The notes: generated by a model from the letters alone, not told the origin. A DNA stretch of 64,000 nucleotides from Pontibacter litorisediminis (GCF_029360645.1 NZ_JARDUA010000002.1:124001-188000), one strand, 5' to 3'; positions 9,481 through 18,395 are shown, counted from the first letter of the stretch. Program-made: numbers and translations.

Positions 9481-10620
9481 GAGGATGGTGAGGTGTTCTG
9501 TAAACTTTTTGCCTTGATGCAGTTGTTCACCACCGTACTCACTTCTGAGCACCAGAACTACATAACGCCTGATCACCTCGTACTTCTCTCTGTTTAACAC
9601 AGAAATTTTTGTGTATTGATTATTTACTAGAGCTTGCCCTAAAAGCTCTATCATTAGCTCATTTTGTTTCCCATGGATTGCCAACAGCAGGTAGTTTTCC
9701 ATGAAGGCATACCAATTATAGCTGTGCGGCGTGAAATTTTTTAAATGCTTCGCAGCCTCTATCAACCCCCTCTCATAATCCCTAACCTGCAGTAACGCGT
9801 ACACCTTGCTATAATTATTATAGAGCATGCTGTACCACGAGTCGTTTAGTTTACCCTCCAGATGCAGCCTTTCTGTCTCCTCAACGGCTTCCAGAATTGA
9901 TTTGTAATCTCCTTGTAGTTCTAAGTAATGATTGCGCAGTAAATTATAGTAAAAGTATACACAAGAAGCCCCCGTTACATGCCAAGACTCTCTCAAATCC
10001 TGCAAAACTTTTGGATACTGCTCCATCATTTGGCCTCTTGATTTAACACTATTATGGTGCTGCAGCATTAAAAGCTGATACGTTCTTTGAGCCTTTGCTT
10101 CTATATCTCTTACTTTTTGCGCTTTAAGTAGCTCTTCATCGTTTATCTTGTACTTCCGCTCATCACGCAAACTCATACAGATTTGCTGCTTCAACTCTAG
10201 TGCTTTCACCTTTTGATCTGTTAGCTCGTACCGCTCAGCTAGGTCTAGCATTTGATCAAGGAGTTTATCCGCCATGCGACCTTCACTCATGCTGTAAAGG
10301 AAGTTCGCCTCATGCAAAAGAGACAAACATTGTTGTGTAATTACTAATCTGTTGCCAAGATCCTTATTTGTCAGGTCCAGAAAGTGAATATGGTTCAGAA
10401 GTTTCCTGCGAAAGCGCGACTTGAGCATACGGTAACTCGCCGCTGCTTTACTACTACCATAAAGAGCCTGAGCAATCTCCTCGTCAGAACAAACCTGCCC
10501 CTCCTTAAGAAGGTTAAATAGCTTTGTCTCCATAATAGTCTCATCCTGCAGGTTCAGCAAGGGGGTTGCGGAGGGGCTGTATGTATCAATAATTTTTACC
10601 AGCCTTTGCAGATCCTTCAT
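9127..10620 (-). CDS. Array paralogue 3 of 4: unknown TPR-like helical protein
   Basis: 497 residues, same architecture as its neighbours: conserved first ~80 residues (MKDLQRLVKIIDTYSPS, ETKLFNLLKEG, SDEEIAQALYG, RMLKSRFRRKLLNHIHFL), divergent helical centre, and homogenised C-terminal block. The central third (positions about 9490-10400) is AT-rich and strongly diverged, keeping only NWYAFMENYLLLAIHGK. The gene's own 3' end and the start of the following gene form a junction cassette that recurs exactly 1498 bp upstream. Four bp separate it from each flanking paralogue, so all four are surely co-transcribed. No function can be assigned from sequence. Confidence 0.85.
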   Translation of the reverse strand: MKDLQRLVKIIDTYSPSATPLLNLQDETIMETKLFNLLKEGQVCSDEEIAQALYGSSKAAASYRMLKSRFRRKLLNHIHFLDLTNKDLGNRLVITQQCLSLLHEANFLYSMSEGRMADKLLDQMLDLAERYELTDQKVKALELKQQICMSLRDERKYKINDEELLKAQKVRDIEAKAQRTYQLLMLQHHNSVKSRGQMMEQYPKVLQDLRESWHVTGASCVYFYYNLLRNHYLELQGDYKSILEAVEETERLHLEGKLNDSWYSMLYNNYSKVYALLQVRDYERGLIEAAKHLKNFTPHSYNWYAFMENYLLLAIHGKQNELMIELLGQALVNNQYTKISVLNREKYEVIRRYVVLVLRSEYGGEQLHQGKKFTEHLTILPKDKSGFNLALLVLDVLEKLSCGELDDLEPQAERVRKYAQKYLKGEKAERPRLFLRLLLLALTKQDAALAREQGQKLLERLKGTPLPGDAFAEVEIVPYEHLWEYTLAILEKNNNLR

Positions 10621-10978
10621 TCTGTTATCTTAAGTTATTATTCTTTTCAAGGATAACTAGCGTGTACTCCCACAGGTGCTCGTACGGCACGATCTCGACC
10701 TCAGCGAAGGCATCTCCGGGCAGGGGTGTACGCTTCAGCCTCTCCAGCAGCTTCTGCCCCTGCTCTCTTGCCAGGGCTGCGTCCTGCTTCGTCAGCGCCA
10801 GCTGCAGCAGGCGCAGGAACAGGCGCGGGCGCTCGGCCTTCTCCCCCTTCAGGTACTTCTGGGTGTACTTGCGCACCCGCTCGGCCTGCGGCTCCAGGTC
10901 GTCCAGCTCCCCGGAGGAGAGCTTCTCCAGCACGTCCAGCACCAGCAGCGCTAAATTAAAGCCGGATTTGTCCTTGGA
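10511..10978 (-). repeat. Junction cassette, copy C (end of paralogue 2 + start of paralogue 3)
   Basis: Partner of 9013-9480. Identity ends abruptly in both directions where the variable, AT-rich coding centres begin, as expected for gene conversion tracts or tandem duplication followed by divergence of the centres. Confidence 0.85.
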
Positions 10979-12115
10979 CAGGACAGGAAGCTCATTTTGG
11001 AAAGAACATTGAGGAACGTCTTCCATGTGCAACAGGTCGGTCAACAGTAACACCATGTACCTCCTGATCAATTCAAGCTGCTCCCGAATAGCGGCCACAA
11101 TCTTTGTGTAATGATTATCCGATAAGCAGCTGTTTATCAGCTTCACAGCTAGATCGTAATCCTTTCCATGAAGCGCTAGTAAGAGGTAGTTTTCCATAAA
11201 AGCGAACCAATTAGTTGTGTAAGGAATGAATTCATCTAAGTTGGCTGCTGCATACCCTATGCCTTCCTTATACTTCTTTGTTTGTAAGAGGGCATAAGCA
11301 CCTATAAGGATATTCAGTTTTTTATTATACCATGCGTCGTTAAGCTTACCGCTGTTATACAATTGCTCCGTCTCTGCAACTGCTTCATAGACACTCTCGA
11401 AGTTGCCTATGAACTCCAGGTGCTGCACCCGAAGAATGTGATAATAGTAATATATAGAAGAAAGACCCGTTTCTTTCCACGAATTTCGCAGCTCTTCTAA
11501 CATAGCAGGGTAATGCTTAAGGTTACTTCCCCTAGCCTGCACACTGCTTTTGTGCTGCACCGTTAGAAGCTGGTAAGTTTTCAGGGCTTTCTGCTTATGG
11601 TCCCTATTGTCTATGGCCTTAAGCAGCTGCGAATCCAGTTTCCTGTACTTTTGCATGTCACCTTGGTTAGTGGCCAGAACTAGCATATACTCTAACGCCT
11701 TAATGATATAATCAATGAGTTCATATTTTTCGGCAACTTCAAGCATCTGATCAAAAGCCTTCTCAGCCATGCGATGCTCGCTAAGTATAAGAAGGCTGTA
11801 TCCCTCCTGTAGAAGAGCCATACACTGCTGGGTTGCAATAGAGTTGCTGCTAAACCTTTTATCATCTAGCAGGAGAAAGTGCAAGTGGTTACGTAGCTTT
11901 TTGCGGAAGCGGGACTTTAACGTTCGAAAACTGCCTGTAATATTTTTGTCTCCATACAGTTCCGCCGCCACCGCTTCGTCAGAATGCACGTTCTCGTTCC
12001 TTAAGAGATTGAAAAGTTTTGTTTCAAGTGTGGTGTCATCCTGTAGATTTATCAAGGGGCTAGACGTAGGGCTATAACTATCAATAATCCGTACAAGTCT
12101 CTGCAGATCCTTCAT
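10625..12115 (-). CDS. Array paralogue 2 of 4: unknown TPR-like helical protein
   Basis: 496 residues. Shares the N-terminal module (MKDLQRLVRIIDSYSPT, DDTTLETKLFNLL, SDEAVAAELYG, FRTLKSRFRKKLRNHLHFL) and the C-terminal module (KDKSGFNLALLVLDVLEKLSS to EIVPYEHLWEYTLVILEKNNNLR). Its last 25 residues are nearly identical to those of paralogue 3. The centre keeps NWFAFMENYLLLALHGKDY but otherwise diverges and is AT-rich. The 10-bp gap to the upstream paralogue has a different sequence from the two cassette-type junctions downstream, so the duplication that made the cassettes involves only the three downstream copies. Confidence 0.85.
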   Translation of the reverse strand: MKDLQRLVRIIDSYSPTSSPLINLQDDTTLETKLFNLLRNENVHSDEAVAAELYGDKNITGSFRTLKSRFRKKLRNHLHFLLLDDKRFSSNSIATQQCMALLQEGYSLLILSEHRMAEKAFDQMLEVAEKYELIDYIIKALEYMLVLATNQGDMQKYRKLDSQLLKAIDNRDHKQKALKTYQLLTVQHKSSVQARGSNLKHYPAMLEELRNSWKETGLSSIYYYYHILRVQHLEFIGNFESVYEAVAETEQLYNSGKLNDAWYNKKLNILIGAYALLQTKKYKEGIGYAAANLDEFIPYTTNWFAFMENYLLLALHGKDYDLAVKLINSCLSDNHYTKIVAAIREQLELIRRYMVLLLTDLLHMEDVPQCSFQNELPVLSKDKSGFNLALLVLDVLEKLSSGELDDLEPQAERVRKYTQKYLKGEKAERPRLFLRLLQLALTKQDAALAREQGQKLLERLKRTPLPGDAFAEVEIVPYEHLWEYTLVILEKNNNLR

Positions 12116-12125
12116 TCGGGATAAC

Positions 12126-13601
12126 TTACTGGTTATAGTTTTCTTCTAATGTGGAAAGGATGTGGTCCCAAAGATGCTCGTAAGGCACAATTTCAATCTC
12201 TGCATAAGCATCTCCCGGTGCAGGAGTGTCCATTAGTTTCTGGTACAGCTTCTGCCCTTTCACGCTAATCGTTTTGACATCGAAATCCTGCGTTACCGTC
12301 AGGATGAGAAGTTTTAGAAATGTTTTGCTTCGTAAGCTAAACGTGTCTCTAAGATGGGTAAGGATATATTTTTTCAAGCTCTCGATGCGGTACAGAAGAG
12401 CCTCCGTTTCCTTCTTTTGAAGGAAGTAAATAAACTGAAGGACAAGTATGGCTACATTATAGCCTTGTTTGTCTTTGCTGTACTCAGGCAAGGACAAGAG
12501 GAAAGGGTTGACTGTGTTACTGCTGCTACCAGGCCCGCCCACCAGATTATAGTATGCTTGAAATAGCGTCCATCTCTCCCTGGCAAACGCTGGCCGTCTC
12601 TTTAGGTGGGGATTTGTAAATACTTTATGCAAGAGGTGACCAGCTAGCTCATATTCTTTCGCGTGCAGAGCTATCAGGAAATAGTTTTCTGTGTAAGCAA
12701 ACCAGTTAGGAGTGTTCTCTTCAAAATCGCTGTGGAACTTTGAGGCATATTGCAATCCCTCTTTAAGCTGTTTCGCCCGAAAGTGAGCGTAAACAAGTAT
12801 GAATTTATTGTAATTTGAATCAAACCTTAAGCTATTCACTTCTCCTGAGGCCAGCTTATCTTCAGAAGACACTGTTAGATCGATTATGGCAGAAAAATCT
12901 CCGACCATTTCGTGGAAAATAATGCTGGCCTTGTAATAGGCATTAAACGCCTCAAATGATTTTGCAGCCTTCCAGAGCCTGTACAGATTGTCTACGTCGT
13001 CTGTGATACTTGATAGGTAAGCCCTTCTGTGTTTAATAGATTTACTATACTTTACTTTCAGGAGCTGAAGAAAGGTAATAGCCTCCCGTTCGTACTTTTT
13101 TATATTCAAATATTTTTCAAGCTCTTGTTTTGCCTGTAAGAAGCTGTTAATGCTACCAGTTTTTGAGTAGCAGTCCATCTCTAACTCTAAAGCTGCAATA
13201 ACAAAATTGATGTATTCATATTGAACAGCAATTTTCTTGACTTTAGCTGCTGTACTTAAGACTAATACAGGCTCTTTCAACCTTAGTAATAAGTGTGCGT
13301 GGTGAAGTAAATGAAGACATTCCTGTTCCTTCTGATGGGCTTTCTTTAATTTATGCTTATCATAGAAAAATAATGAGTTATACAGCTTTTTCTTGAGCCT
13401 AACTTTTAGCATTTTGTATTTTACATCATTGGGGCTTGAGCCATACAGGTCCATCGATGCTACAGCATCATCCATATAATTATCTTGCATGAGATTATTA
13501 TAAAACATCCCCTCTTTGCTGCTTTTATTAAAGTTGGGTAACATCTGTTTAGAATTGTTACTTGCAACAGCAATTTTTGCTAACGATTTTAACTCATCCA
13601 T
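12126..13601 (-). CDS. Array paralogue 1 of 4 (first transcribed), most diverged copy
   Basis: 491 residues. Clearly homologous in plan but diverged everywhere: N-terminus MDELKSLAKIAVASNNSKQM, then KYKMLKVRLKKKLYNSLFF aligning with the MLKSRF motif, centre with NWFAYTENYFLIALHAKEYE, and C-terminus KDKQGYNVAILVLQF to EIEIVPYEHLWDHILSTLEE. Its C-terminal coding block is AT-rich and lacks the GC-rich homogenised sequence of the three downstream copies, so it probably represents an older, non-converted member. It is first in the operon, with a long AT-rich intergenic region upstream shared with a divergent small peptide gene. Function unknown. Confidence 0.84.
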   Translation of the reverse strand: MDELKSLAKIAVASNNSKQMLPNFNKSSKEGMFYNNLMQDNYMDDAVASMDLYGSSPNDVKYKMLKVRLKKKLYNSLFFYDKHKLKKAHQKEQECLHLLHHAHLLLRLKEPVLVLSTAAKVKKIAVQYEYINFVIAALELEMDCYSKTGSINSFLQAKQELEKYLNIKKYEREAITFLQLLKVKYSKSIKHRRAYLSSITDDVDNLYRLWKAAKSFEAFNAYYKASIIFHEMVGDFSAIIDLTVSSEDKLASGEVNSLRFDSNYNKFILVYAHFRAKQLKEGLQYASKFHSDFEENTPNWFAYTENYFLIALHAKEYELAGHLLHKVFTNPHLKRRPAFARERWTLFQAYYNLVGGPGSSSNTVNPFLLSLPEYSKDKQGYNVAILVLQFIYFLQKKETEALLYRIESLKKYILTHLRDTFSLRSKTFLKLLILTVTQDFDVKTISVKGQKLYQKLMDTPAPGDAYAEIEIVPYEHLWDHILSTLEENYNQ

Positions 13602-13963
13602 TTTAAAGCTTCTCAGGCCCTTCCCAAAGGCAGGTCAAATAATAAAATTTATAGTGGTCAAAAATATTGTTCAAGTTACATTAATAAGGGTATATTGACT
13701 GTACATACATACCTTTTTTATTAACATTGTAAAATGTACATCCCACAGAGCAAGGTGCATTTAGTTACCTTAACAGGATCATTAGGCATTTTAAAAATAG
13801 TTAAATAGCTCAATCTATTCAACTGAAACTTACCGAATAGAATAAAATATAATAGAACAAAAAGTTTTCCTAGTTACTTTTATACATGAATATTCCTTTA
13901 ATCTCCAACTTCTTATACTCAACTTTGTCCTGCAATCATCAAAGAACATAAACCCTTTTAGAA
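13602..13963. other. AT-rich divergent intergenic region, probable control region of array and peptide/ABC operon
   Basis: About 360 bp, markedly AT-rich, with no convincing ORF. It separates the start of the paralogue array (minus) from the small peptide ORF and ABC importer genes (plus), so both promoters must lie here or just inside. One consensus -7 box is visible for the array. Confidence 0.6.
13659..13666 (-). promoter_or_regulatory. Candidate Bacteroidota -7 box of the paralogue array
   Basis: On the minus strand this octamer reads TATTTTTG, an exact TAnnTTTG match, about 58 nt upstream of the first array gene. No clear TTTG -33 element sits at the usual 19-21 nt spacing, so it is tentative. 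Confidence 0.35.
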
Positions 13964-14122
13964 ATGGTATCTATAATCATCTCCCTAATTCTTAATTTGC
14001 TGACTTTAGGAAACACAGGAACTACAGCCCAGACCAACCAGCAAACCAAAACTACATCGACGGCTGAAAGCGACCAGCAGATATCAGCATTTGGAGGCAC
14101 TGCAACCTGGGAAGAAGATTAA
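13964..14122 (+). CDS. Small secreted-peptide-like ORF, 52 residues
   Basis: ATG at 13964, TAA at 14120-14122. The product starts with a hydrophobic stretch (VSIIISLILNLLTLG) lacking strong positive charge, then a polar Thr/Gln-rich tail (TAQTNQQTKTTSTAES) and a distinctive acidic C-terminus (ISAFGGTATWEED). A signal-peptide-like N-terminus with an Ala-x-Ala-type site near TTAQ suggests export. It lies 53 bp upstream of an oligopeptide-type ABC import operon and is divergent from the paralogue array, which is why it could be a precursor of a peptide ligand. No homologue is recognised; the reading is inference. Confidence 0.5.
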   Translation: MVSIIISLILNLLTLGNTGTTAQTNQQTKTTSTAESDQQISAFGGTATWEED

Positions 14123-14175
14123 TCCCTTTCTTTTCCCTAACTTGCCCTTACAATTTTTAGCCAAAGGGTAAGTAC

Positions 14176-15906
14176 ATGAGGAAAATTAACACAGCACTAA
14201 CCTGCTTTCTCTTATTACTTTTTACATTCTGTAGCCGGCCAGAGCGCGCACCTGAAGAGGTGCGGGTTAGGTTATCGGCTGAGCCGGAAACACTAAGCCC
14301 GGTCAGTTACAACCATGCGAGCGCGCTACAGATTATAAACCTGCTGTTTCAGAGCCTGCTGAGCGCCGACCTGGGCACCAATGAAATCAAGCCATTTCTG
14401 GCTGAGGACATGCCCATCGTGGAGCGACATGATTCCATAACGCTCTTTACCTACACTATCAGGAAGGAAGCTGAATGGGCAAACGGCAGCCCTGTTACCG
14501 CCAAGGATGTGGCTTTCACGCTGAAGGTGGCAAAAGCTCCGTTGCTGAACAACGAGAGCCTGAGGCCTCAGTTAGAGTTCATCCAGGATATCAGGATCGA
14601 TGAGGCAGACCCGCGGCGCTTTACGTTAGTATGCGCTGGGTATGCCCCGGAAATGGAATTGCTGACCGGCGACTTCTTTATACTGCCGGCCTATCTGTAT
14701 GACCCTGAAGGCCTACTGCAGCACGTTGCTGTTGCTGACTTGAACGAGGATCTTTCCGGGCTGGAAAACGATGAGAAACTAAAGACATTCGCAGCCAAGT
14801 ATAACGCTCCTGCCTTTGGGCGGGACCCAAAGCTGCTGCAAGGCAGTGGCGGCTATACTTTGGAGAACTGGGAAAACGGACAATACCTGACGCTAACGCG
14901 CAAAAAAGACTGGTGGGGGAACAACACATCTAACACACAACATCTGACAGCCATTCCACAGCGCGTTAGCTTTCAGGTAATCCCAGACATCACAACAGCC
15001 CTTCTGGCCTTAAAGAACAGGCAACTGGATGTGCTTGAAGGGATTCCGGCAGCGGAGTTTGAGCAGCTTAAGCAGCAGAAGGCTTTCCTGCAGGACTATG
15101 CCCTGCATACCCCCGATGCCTATGAGTTCGTGTATGCCGGTATTAACACGCGCAAGCAGAAGTTCTCCGACAAACGCACCCGTCAGGCGATCGCGTACCT
15201 GCTTGACCCGGAAAGCGTGATAAAGGTGGCTATGCAGCAATATGGCACCCCTACTGTTGGGCCAATCCCACCCACAGTAACGCACTTTTACAATACCGAC
15301 CTGCGGCCTTATACCTATAGCCCCGATAAAGCTAGCAGCTTGTTAAAGTCTGCCGGCTGGGTGCGGCAGCAGGATGGCTGGTACAAGAACATTGATGGCC
15401 AGCGGCAGATGCTCACGATTGAGGTCCTTTACCGCGCCGGGAGCACCACCCATGAGAACGCAGCCACTATACTCCAGCAAAATGCTGCCAACATAGGGAT
15501 TCCGGTGCAGGTGCAGGGGGTTGAAAGCAGTTTGTTGGCAAGCAGGTCGAAGCAGCATGACTTTGATATGTTCTTCCGCTCGCTGGGCGGCAATCCTTTT
15601 GCGTTCAACTTCAAACCTCTGCTGCACACCGATTTTGCTAATGAGGGCGGGTTGAATTACACCGGCTTCGGCACCCCGGAAAGCGACCAGATCCTGGACA
15701 AGATCAGCAGCACGGCTACCTCACAGGATGAACTGGCAACCCTACTAAAACGCCTGCAGGCAATCATGCACGAAGAGGCAGCGTTTGTTTCCATGTTTTA
15801 CACCAAAGAACGAGTGGCTATACATCGCCGGTTCACAAATACCAAGATCTCTGGCCTAAAGCCTAACTACGACGTTAGCGCCTTTACCCTCAAAGATGAA
15901 GATTAA
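14176..15906 (+). CDS. Oligopeptide-type ABC transporter substrate-binding lipoprotein
   Basis: 576-residue SBP_bac_5 (DppA/OppA-like) solute-binding protein. Residues 1-20 are a lipoprotein signal ending in LFTFC. Family landmarks are SAEPETLSPVSYNHASALQI near the N-terminus, EWANGSPVTAKDVAFTLK, LLQGSGGYTLENWENGQYLTL, the TRQAIAYLLDPESVI helix, and the C-terminal lobe with FFRSLGGNPFAFNFKPLLHT. Ligands of the family are di/oligopeptides, nickel or sugars; the peptide branch fits best. The first permease starts 2 bp downstream. Like many Bacteroidota importers it lacks a linked ATPase. Confidence 0.9.
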   Translation: MRKINTALTCFLLLLFTFCSRPERAPEEVRVRLSAEPETLSPVSYNHASALQIINLLFQSLLSADLGTNEIKPFLAEDMPIVERHDSITLFTYTIRKEAEWANGSPVTAKDVAFTLKVAKAPLLNNESLRPQLEFIQDIRIDEADPRRFTLVCAGYAPEMELLTGDFFILPAYLYDPEGLLQHVAVADLNEDLSGLENDEKLKTFAAKYNAPAFGRDPKLLQGSGGYTLENWENGQYLTLTRKKDWWGNNTSNTQHLTAIPQRVSFQVIPDITTALLALKNRQLDVLEGIPAAEFEQLKQQKAFLQDYALHTPDAYEFVYAGINTRKQKFSDKRTRQAIAYLLDPESVIKVAMQQYGTPTVGPIPPTVTHFYNTDLRPYTYSPDKASSLLKSAGWVRQQDGWYKNIDGQRQMLTIEVLYRAGSTTHENAATILQQNAANIGIPVQVQGVESSLLASRSKQHDFDMFFRSLGGNPFAFNFKPLLHTDFANEGGLNYTGFGTPESDQILDKISSTATSQDELATLLKRLQAIMHEEAAFVSMFYTKERVAIHRRFTNTKISGLKPNYDVSAFTLKDED

Positions 15907-15908
15907 GC

Positions 15909-17024
15909 ATGATGCGTTTGTACCTGCTCAGGAGGTTGTTGCTGGTGCTTCCCACGCTGTGGCTGTTGGGAACGCTGGTATTTCTGCTGAGCAGGATGCT
16001 TCCGGGCTCTTTTGGGGAGGAGCGCTTGCTGAACCCAGAGGCCGGGTTTTACAGCAAAAGCAGCCAGAGCAGCCGTGAGGCGGCCTATCGCCAATTACAG
16101 CAGAAAACTGGCCAGGACCTGCCCCTATTCTACTTTAGCCTATCCTCTGGCACTTTAGACACCACAGCTGCTAAGAAGCAGCCGGAGTCACTCAACTTCC
16201 TGCTTCCCCAGTTTTCCTGGCACGGCACCGCTAACCAGTACCACCGCTGGCTAACCAGTGTGCTTACAGGCGATCTCAGCACTTCCTACCGTACAGGTCA
16301 GCCCGTGCAGGAGATGATTTGGAAGGGTATTGGCAACACATTTTGGCTCTTGCTCGGAAGCATGTGCGCGACTGTTGCTTTGGCCCTAGAGCTAAGTATA
16401 CTGATGGTGCGCAAACGCATGCAATGGCTGCGCCGCCTGGTGTTGCCCATGCTGTTTCTCATAGACAGCATCCCGATGTTGGTGCTGGCCCTGCTGTTGC
16501 TTGTGCTATTGGCTAACCCAGACTTTCTGCAGCTTTTTCCGGTGTATGGCATGGGATACTATATGCCGGGGCAGCTGAGCTTTTGGCAGCAGCTCGGCCA
16601 GAAACTGCAGTACATGGCTTTGCCGCTCGTAGCACTGGTGCTTGCCAACCTACCCTACCTTACGAATCAGATCCATGGTGCGCTGCAGGCAACGCTACAG
16701 GCGGACTACATTCGTACGGCCAGGGCGAAAGGCCTGCCGGAGCACCTGGTTATCCGCAGGCACGCCTTGCGCAACACACTGCTGCCGCTCATTACCATTG
16801 TTTCTGATTTTCTACCAGCCTTAGTAAGCGGCTCCGTACTTGTTGAGACGATCTTTGCAATACCCGGCATTGGAAGGTTGTTAATTGAGTCGGTATTGGC
16901 CCGTGACTATCCGGTGCTGGTAGCCATTATACTAGTAGTGCTTCTGGTGCGTATGGTGTCTTATGCTTTAGCAGACGTGGCATACACCTGGGCGGACCCG
17001 AGGCTTAAACAAAAGCTGGCATGA
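15909..17024 (+). CDS. ABC transporter permease, DppB/OppB-like
   Basis: 371-residue membrane permease of the binding-protein-dependent transport family. The N-terminal LLRRLLLVLPTLWLLGTLVFLLSRMLPG is the canonical DppB/OppB first helix. An extended periplasmic region (about 40-115) follows, longer than in E. coli DppB, then five further helices. The EAA coupling loop is RTARAKGLPEHLVIRRHALRN. It overlaps the next gene by 4 nt (ATGA), indicating translational coupling. Two adjacent Met codons at 15909 and 15912 are both possible starts. Confidence 0.92.
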   Translation: MMRLYLLRRLLLVLPTLWLLGTLVFLLSRMLPGSFGEERLLNPEAGFYSKSSQSSREAAYRQLQQKTGQDLPLFYFSLSSGTLDTTAAKKQPESLNFLLPQFSWHGTANQYHRWLTSVLTGDLSTSYRTGQPVQEMIWKGIGNTFWLLLGSMCATVALALELSILMVRKRMQWLRRLVLPMLFLIDSIPMLVLALLLLVLLANPDFLQLFPVYGMGYYMPGQLSFWQQLGQKLQYMALPLVALVLANLPYLTNQIHGALQATLQADYIRTARAKGLPEHLVIRRHALRNTLLPLITIVSDFLPALVSGSVLVETIFAIPGIGRLLIESVLARDYPVLVAIILVVLLVRMVSYALADVAYTWADPRLKQKLA

Positions 17025-18106
17025 GGCAAATCTGGCTACGCATAAAAGGCCTTTGGCGAAGCAAATGGGGTTTTAAGCTGGCTTTGCTTTACCTGGTGTT
17101 GCTGATAGGGCTCGTAATGTTGCTGCCTTGGCTCCCATTGCCTTTTGCCCCCAACTACCTCGACCTGCAGCACCCTTTCCTGGCTCCTTTTACCTCCGAG
17201 GCTATGGCAGCAGATCACCTGCTCGGCACCGATGGCCTGGGCCGTGACCTGCTGGCAAACATGCTCTACGGCGCCCGCACCGCATTCCTGATCAGTCTGC
17301 CAGTTATGTTGTTGGCGACAACGCTGGGGATGGCGTTAGGCACCCTGGCAGGGTATTTCGGCAACACAGGACTGCGCCAGCCTGTGTACCGTGTACTGCA
17401 TTGGGTAATTGCTCTGCCAATATTTTTATACTATGGGCTGCATCTGCCACTAAAGGCCTATCAACAAGACGATGGATTTAGGTACATAAGCTTCTCGCTC
17501 GCTCTACTCGCCGGAATGCTTGTGCTTTTATGGGTGCTCTTTAGTATACTACAACGCTGGTTCAGCACCTGGCAGAGGGAAATCCCTATTCCTTTAGACA
17601 AGGGCGTGATGCGGTTGACTGAAGCCCTGACCAGTATACCGCGCTTTGTGCTGATCCTGGTGTTGGCCTCCTTTATCCCCCCGTCGCTGCCCCTGCTCTC
17701 GCTGCTGCTTGTTCTCACGCTTTGGCCCGCCAGTGCCCGCCTCTCCCGTGCCGAGATGCTGCGCATCAGGCAGCTCCCGTACTTCGAGGCGGCAAAGAGC
17801 ATCGGGAATCGACCTGTGCAACTAATATGGCGTCACACTTTGCCAAACCTGATAGGCCCGGTTCTCATTGCGTTTACTTTCGGATTGGGAGGTTTATTAG
17901 CGCTCGAGTCCACGCTTTCTTTCCTAAACATCGGCGTGCCTTCTACCTTGGTAAGTTGGGGACGCACCATTTCGGGCATACGGAGCAACACTTCTGCCTG
18001 GTGGCTGGTTGCCCTCCCGGGTGGCATGCTTAGCCTTACTGTGCTAGCGCTCTATACCTGCAGCTATTATTTCACGAGAACTTTCGGCTCTAAAAGCGAG
18101 GTTTAA
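17021..18106 (+). CDS. ABC transporter permease, DppC/OppC-like
   Basis: 361-residue partner permease. The typical N-terminal region with HLLGTDGLGRDLLANMLYGART is followed by transmembrane helices and the EAA loop EAAKSIGNRPVQLIWRHTLPN. The C-terminal helix contains ESTLSFLNIGVP and WGRTISGI, both OppC hallmarks. Compared with E. coli DppC there is an extra hydrophobic segment plus loop of about 70 residues (roughly 125-195). No DppD/DppF-type ATPase gene follows; the next 290 bp are noncoding. Confidence 0.92.
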   Translation: MRQIWLRIKGLWRSKWGFKLALLYLVLLIGLVMLLPWLPLPFAPNYLDLQHPFLAPFTSEAMAADHLLGTDGLGRDLLANMLYGARTAFLISLPVMLLATTLGMALGTLAGYFGNTGLRQPVYRVLHWVIALPIFLYYGLHLPLKAYQQDDGFRYISFSLALLAGMLVLLWVLFSILQRWFSTWQREIPIPLDKGVMRLTEALTSIPRFVLILVLASFIPPSLPLLSLLLVLTLWPASARLSRAEMLRIRQLPYFEAAKSIGNRPVQLIWRHTLPNLIGPVLIAFTFGLGGLLALESTLSFLNIGVPSTLVSWGRTISGIRSNTSAWWLVALPGGMLSLTVLALYTCSYYFTRTFGSKSEV

Positions 18107-18395
18107 AACGTTACTTTTAGGGCTTGTCCACTAGTTATTCTTATCATCCACAAAGTACTTCCTGCATCCGCCTAATCGAAGCAAAACACCTTACTATAAC
18201 CACTGAATCAAGATAATAAAAATAAAAATCTTGAGAATAGATCCGGCCTTACTCCAGAACAGTCCTTTCTATACAAAATAAACAATAAGAATACGCCACA
18301 ACTTACATGTTACTTTAGCCACTTATTATTCCTGTTCCCAAAGAGGGGGTCTGCTTATACTTGTAACGTGTTAGAACCCAAAACCCCATCGTCAC
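18107..18395. other. Noncoding gap with no recognised structure
   Basis: AT-rich gap of 289 bp after the permease operon. No ORF above background and no clear hairpin. A TATACTTG sequence at about 18356 resembles a -7 box with one mismatch, 40 bp upstream of the 88-residue ORF. Confidence 0.4.

Noticed and set aside
7629..13601. CRISPR or satellite explanation for the regular 1498-bp spacing
   Set aside because: The repeat unit is a whole gene with intact reading frames, not short repeats with spacers.
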